From: a bacterium
GTDB lineage: Bacteria; Planctomycetota; J058; JAJDCP01
Assembly (NCBI GenBank): GCA_030428695.1
Contig: JAUIEM010000258.1
Coordinates: 1-14,367 of the forward strand
Length of the DNA: 14,367 bases
Direction of reading: 5' to 3'
Below, piece by piece: positions 14,068 to 14,367 of this stretch. The notes beneath the pieces are model-generated. The model saw nothing but the letters and a program-made list of their open reading frames with translations, searched no databases and was not told the origin of the DNA. The position numbers were made by a program, and so were the translations under genes. How positions within the stretch are numbered: the first letter of the stretch is position 1; every line of letters starts with the position of its first letter.

Positions 14068-14367
14068 ATGCGCGAGCTCCTCTCCGCGATCAAGATCGCG
14101 CGGCCCGGGTTCTGGCCGACGCAGCTCTGGTTCTTCCTGTTGCCGTTCGCCCAGCGCGACATGTTCGGCCGCTGGCCCTTCTGGCTCGGCTGCGTGTACG
14201 TCTGCTTCCCGCTCGGCTACGTCCTGTACGGCTGGAACGACCTCAACGACCACGCCTCCGACGCCCTGAACCCGCGCAAGGACAGCTTCCTCTTCGGCGC
14301 ACGCCCGGACGCCGAGCAGCGCCGCAAGCTGCCGCTGCGCATGGTGCTGAGCCAGCTGCCCTTCGTC
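14068..14367 (+). CDS. UbiA-family prenyltransferase (3' partial)
   Basis: The first 100 residues of an integral-membrane prenyltransferase; the frame runs off the window. The N-terminus AIKIARPGFWPTQLWFFLLP leads into the first membrane helix (about 15-27), and a second covers about 36-55. This is followed by NDLNDHASD (57-65), the first Asp-rich motif NDxxDxxxD that binds Mg-pyrophosphate of the polyprenyl donor in the UbiA superfamily, and then NPRKDSF. The acceptor (quinone precursor, haem, chlorin, sugar lipid or other) cannot be deduced because the second Asp motif lies beyond the edge. The ATG at 14068 has GGGAG five bases upstream. It follows the LSxxQ-protein gene in the same direction after a 112-base gap, so co-transcription is possible. 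Confidence 0.85.
   Translation, partial: MRELLSAIKIARPGFWPTQLWFFLLPFAQRDMFGRWPFWLGCVYVCFPLGYVLYGWNDLNDHASDALNPRKDSFLFGARPDAEQRRKLPLRMVLSQLPFV

Noticed and set aside
13990..14068. Cobalamin-riboswitch-like fragments (GGTGAATC, and GGGAGACC before the ATG)
   Set aside because: The conserved CCCGCxACTG core is missing, the gap is far shorter than a full riboswitch, and GGGAGA is explained as the ribosome-binding site of the UbiA-family gene.
12288..14162. Minus-strand 624-codon open frame across the LSxxQ-protein gene
   Set aside because: It crosses several plus-strand genes and gaps, has shadow composition and no recognisable motif; the plus-strand product has a signal peptide and a well-spaced ribosome-binding site.

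Overview
The window is GC-rich bacterial DNA (well over 70% G+C by eye) with tightly packed genes, short gaps and frequent GTG starts. A eukaryotic-type Ser/Thr kinase, an adjacent DUF1800/DUF1501 pair with a twin-arginine signal, an NRPS and a UbiA-type prenyltransferase suggest a metabolically versatile, high-GC Gram-negative. Planctomycetota is my first guess and Myxococcota or a high-GC proteobacterium are alternatives; no marker gene in the window settles this.

Layout. (a) 3-938: 3' part of a tail-anchored Ser/Thr kinase, separated by a 12-bp-stem hairpin (995-1028) from the convergent small thioredoxin-fold gene (1277-1038, minus). (b) 1278-1429: AT-rich divergent control region with a perfect 15-bp palindrome and a second, imperfect copy, each lying in a candidate promoter. 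(c) 1430-2011: MarR-type repressor with a C-terminal four-cysteine tail. (d) 2092-10049: five genes in one block: cupin, histone-deacetylase-family amidohydrolase, two alpha/beta-hydrolase-fold proteins and a 1640-residue NRPS (acyl/A - T - C - A - T). All four junctions are 4-base stop/start overlaps (GTGA, ATGA, GTGA, ATGA), implying translational coupling. (e) 10050-10176: degenerate hexamer repeats and a good promoter. (f) 10177-12547: DUF1800 then DUF1501, the usual partners. (g) 12543-12680: a gap bracketed by a 20-bp interrupted inverted repeat. (h) 12678-13955: exported helical protein with four LSxxQ motifs and a Met-rich patch. (i) 14068-end: start of a UbiA-family prenyltransferase.

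How the parts may work together. The MarR and thioredoxin-fold genes look like a small thiol- or metal-responsive unit controlled from shared operators. The five-gene block is the candidate undescribed system. Its NRPS begins with a domain resembling oxalyl-CoA-synthetase-type acyl ligases, continues with one condensing amino-acid module and has no release domain. The two hydrolase-fold proteins, one with Arg and one with Cys at the nucleophile position, are natural candidates for release or editing, while the zinc amidohydrolase and the cupin could tailor substrate or product. The product cannot be named from sequence alone.
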